The translations under genes and the position numbers were made by a program. From contig CAMJQA010000028.1 in the NCBI GenBank assembly GCA_946407895.1, forward strand, positions 1 through 39,787: a stretch of 39,787 nucleotides of DNA, written 5' to 3'. The notes under the pieces were generated by a model. That model searched no databases. It worked only from the letters and a program-made list of their open reading frames with translations, and was not told the origin of the DNA. Within the stretch, counting starts at the first letter, position 1. Each line of letters starts with the position of its first letter. Shown here one piece after another: positions 39,734-39,787 of this stretch. The stretch comes from an uncultured Prevotellaceae bacterium (lineage in GTDB: Bacteria; Bacteroidota; Bacteroidia; Bacteroidales; Bacteroidaceae).

Positions 39734-39787
39734 TGGGTAGAGATGGATTCGAACCACCGAAGGCGTAAGCCAGCAGATTTACAGTCT
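39734..39787 (-). tRNA. tRNA-Tyr (GTA), 5' part outside the window
   Basis: The 3' portion of a tRNA on the minus strand: anticodon loop CTGTAAA (GTA), a long class II variable arm, T-loop TTCGAAT, and acceptor 3' strand TCTACCC with discriminator A. The D-arm and the 5' acceptor strand lie beyond the window edge. First visible gene of the Tyr-Gly-Asp cluster. Confidence 0.88.

Overview
This window is chromosomal DNA from a polysaccharide-degrading member of the Bacteroidales, most likely of the Prevotella/Bacteroides type. The evidence is mutually consistent. Secreted carbohydrate-active enzymes are dense (GH97 twice, GH2, GH10-CE1, GH16, GH43, GH78, CE7, GxGYxYP). Several start sites are preceded by the Bacteroidetes -7 promoter element TAnnTTTG. 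Shine-Dalgarno sequences are mostly absent. Threonine synthesis is encoded as thrA - phosphoglycerate-mutase-like protein - thrC, the Bacteroidetes arrangement. No SusC/SusD pair, transposase, phage gene, CRISPR array or rRNA was found.

Layout. 20-6921 (minus strand): thrA, a putative alternative homoserine kinase and thrC, followed by a small lipoprotein and a secreted protein of unknown function. 7035-15995 (plus strand): a tightly packed five-gene run made of an FAD oxidoreductase, a GxGYxYP protein, a GH16, an atypical GH97 and a fusion of an alginate-lyase-like domain to a beta-helix hydrolase. 16023-19320 (minus): a CE7 esterase and a canonical retaining-type GH97. 19534-21168 (plus): a GH43. 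21169-22088: a 920-base non-coding island containing a perfect 160-bp inverted repeat. 22089-23780 (plus): a Na/Pi cotransporter behind a good promoter and Pho-box-like repeats. 23859-28685 (minus): L-serine ammonia-lyase and a beta-trefoil/GH2 beta-galactosidase. 28801-30522: a small monooxygenase-like protein convergent with an M18 aminopeptidase across CCCGGG repeats. 30619-36577 (plus): murQ, two tandem deoxynucleoside kinases, msrA, a GH10-CE1 xylanase/feruloyl esterase and an Asp-box protein. 36591-36749: an 18-bp tandem array. 36812-39277 (minus): a GH78-like rhamnosidase. 39425-39787 (minus): a tRNA cluster Tyr(partial)-Gly-Asp ending in a terminator.

How it fits together. The carbohydrate enzymes point to plant cell-wall work: arabinoxylan with feruloyl and acetyl esters (GH10-CE1, CE7, GH43), rhamnose-bearing pectin or glycosides (GH78), and galactosides and glucans (GH2, GH97, GH16). 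The housekeeping genes cover amino-acid metabolism, phosphate uptake, cell-wall recycling and deoxynucleoside salvage.

The least explained signals are non-coding. They are the perfect inverted repeat upstream of the phosphate transporter, a recurring set of 7-bp-period arrays of differing sequence in intergenic gaps (often next to start codons), and two other tandem arrays between convergent genes. Among proteins, the GH97 at 11720-13627 lacks both known sets of catalytic bases/nucleophiles of its family, and the protein at 13635-15995 joins two unrelated carbohydrate-active folds.
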